The notes under the pieces: model-generated
Databases searched by the model: none
Told to the model about the DNA's origin: nothing
What the model saw: the letters and a program-made list of their open reading frames with translations, nothing else
Part shown: positions 63,843-64,000 of the stretch, in pieces
Numbering within the stretch: position 1 is the stretch's first letter
Layout of the letters: each line of letters starts with the position of its first letter
Translations under genes and position numbers: made by a program
Source: Spirulinaceae cyanobacterium SM2_1_0
GTDB taxonomy: Bacteria; Cyanobacteriota; Cyanobacteriia; Cyanobacteriales; Spirulinaceae
Reading direction: 5' to 3'
Assembly (NCBI GenBank): GCA_012031265.1
Contig: JAAUTY010000005.1
Coordinates: 1 to 64,000 of the forward strand
DNA length: 64,000 nt

Positions 63843-64000
63843 TCAATCCTCAACCAGCCAATCCTGGCGCGGATTGAAGCGTTCGGTGGCGCGCAGTTTT
63901 TCATACAGCTCGCGCTCTTCGGTGGTCAGCTCGATGGGGATGACCACCGCCAACTCCACCAACTGATCGCCACGCTGACTCTGACCGCGTGGATAGCCTT
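63843..64000 (-). CDS. DnaJ-type co-chaperone, C-terminus only (runs off right edge)
   Basis: The last 52 codons are visible: GYPRGQSQRGDQLVELAVVI, PIELTTEERELYEKLRATER and FNPRQDWLVED. This matches the end of the DnaJ C-terminal substrate-binding domain (RGDQLVxVxVxxPxxLTxEERxLxExL). The J domain and any zinc-finger region would lie beyond the window. DnaJ proteins deliver substrates to DnaK and stimulate its ATPase. Confidence 0.82.
   Translation of the reverse strand, partial: GYPRGQSQRGDQLVELAVVIPIELTTEERELYEKLRATERFNPRQDWLVED

Noticed and set aside
1-64000. tRNA, rRNA and CRISPR genes
   Set aside because: None recognised by eye on either strand; a covariance-model scan would be needed to exclude small RNAs.

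Overview
This window is cyanobacterial. The octamer GCGATCGC and its extension GGCGATCGCC (the HIP1 palindrome, a cyanobacterial hallmark) recur throughout. The gene content agrees: the variable chain of ferredoxin-thioredoxin reductase (ftrV), HpsE-like glycosyltransferase, a fibrillin/PAP-like protein, SLH-domain envelope proteins, Uma2 nucleases, CHAT and CHASE2 proteins and a 4-Cys Ser/Thr kinase with WD40 repeats. Species was not assigned. No rRNA, tRNA or CRISPR array was seen.

Layout. (1) 1-5.05 kb is a mobile and decayed zone. It holds a partial ISL3 transposase, a wrecked DUF4041-like gene, a vapBC toxin-antitoxin pair followed by an attC-like hairpin, a dead 1.2-kb ISKra4/ISMich2-type element with an 8-bp target duplication, a phytanoyl-CoA dioxygenase gene cut by that element, and an IS66-like relic among palindromic motifs. 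(2) 5-11.3 kb carries two sensor kinases, a lone receiver protein, and a 191-bp MITE whose ends match the 1.2-kb element. (3) 11.7-21.5 kb is mostly housekeeping: fatty acid hydroxylase, rhodanese, TrkA-type regulator, GST, miaB, ribD, Uma2, prfB with its programmed frameshift, DUF302 protein and an SDR. Repeats abut several stop codons here. (4) 22-27 kb holds two large glucan-active glycosidases. (5) 27-34.8 kb holds ftrV, a TetR regulator, a six-PAS kinase, DoxX and RtcB. (6) 34.8-45.5 kb holds envelope and unknown proteins (two with apparent frameshifts), HpsE, a phospholipase D-like synthase, a WD40 kinase, a PEP-CTERM protein and CsaA. (7) 45.5-50.8 kb is a cobalamin locus: cobG-cobH-cobI-cobJ on the minus strand behind a B12 riboswitch, with divergent cobL. 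(8) 50.8-64 kb holds a CPBP protease, a double-RCK channel-like protein, a secreted haemagglutinin-CHAT protein followed by a CHASE2 histidine kinase, a DUF1565-SLH protein, a fibrillin-like protein and the 3' end of a DnaJ-type gene.

The strongest observations are the MITE/IS pair with matching ends and perfect 8-bp duplications, the attC-like site behind vapBC, a repeat family whose first bases supply the stop codon of three unrelated genes, the haemagglutinin-CHAT/CHASE2-kinase pair, and a set of genes (cobI, a 660-residue membrane protein, a DUF3747-SLH protein, possibly a small membrane ORF) each broken by one indel in or near a homopolymer or low-complexity tract. The last group could be sequencing error or real slippage.
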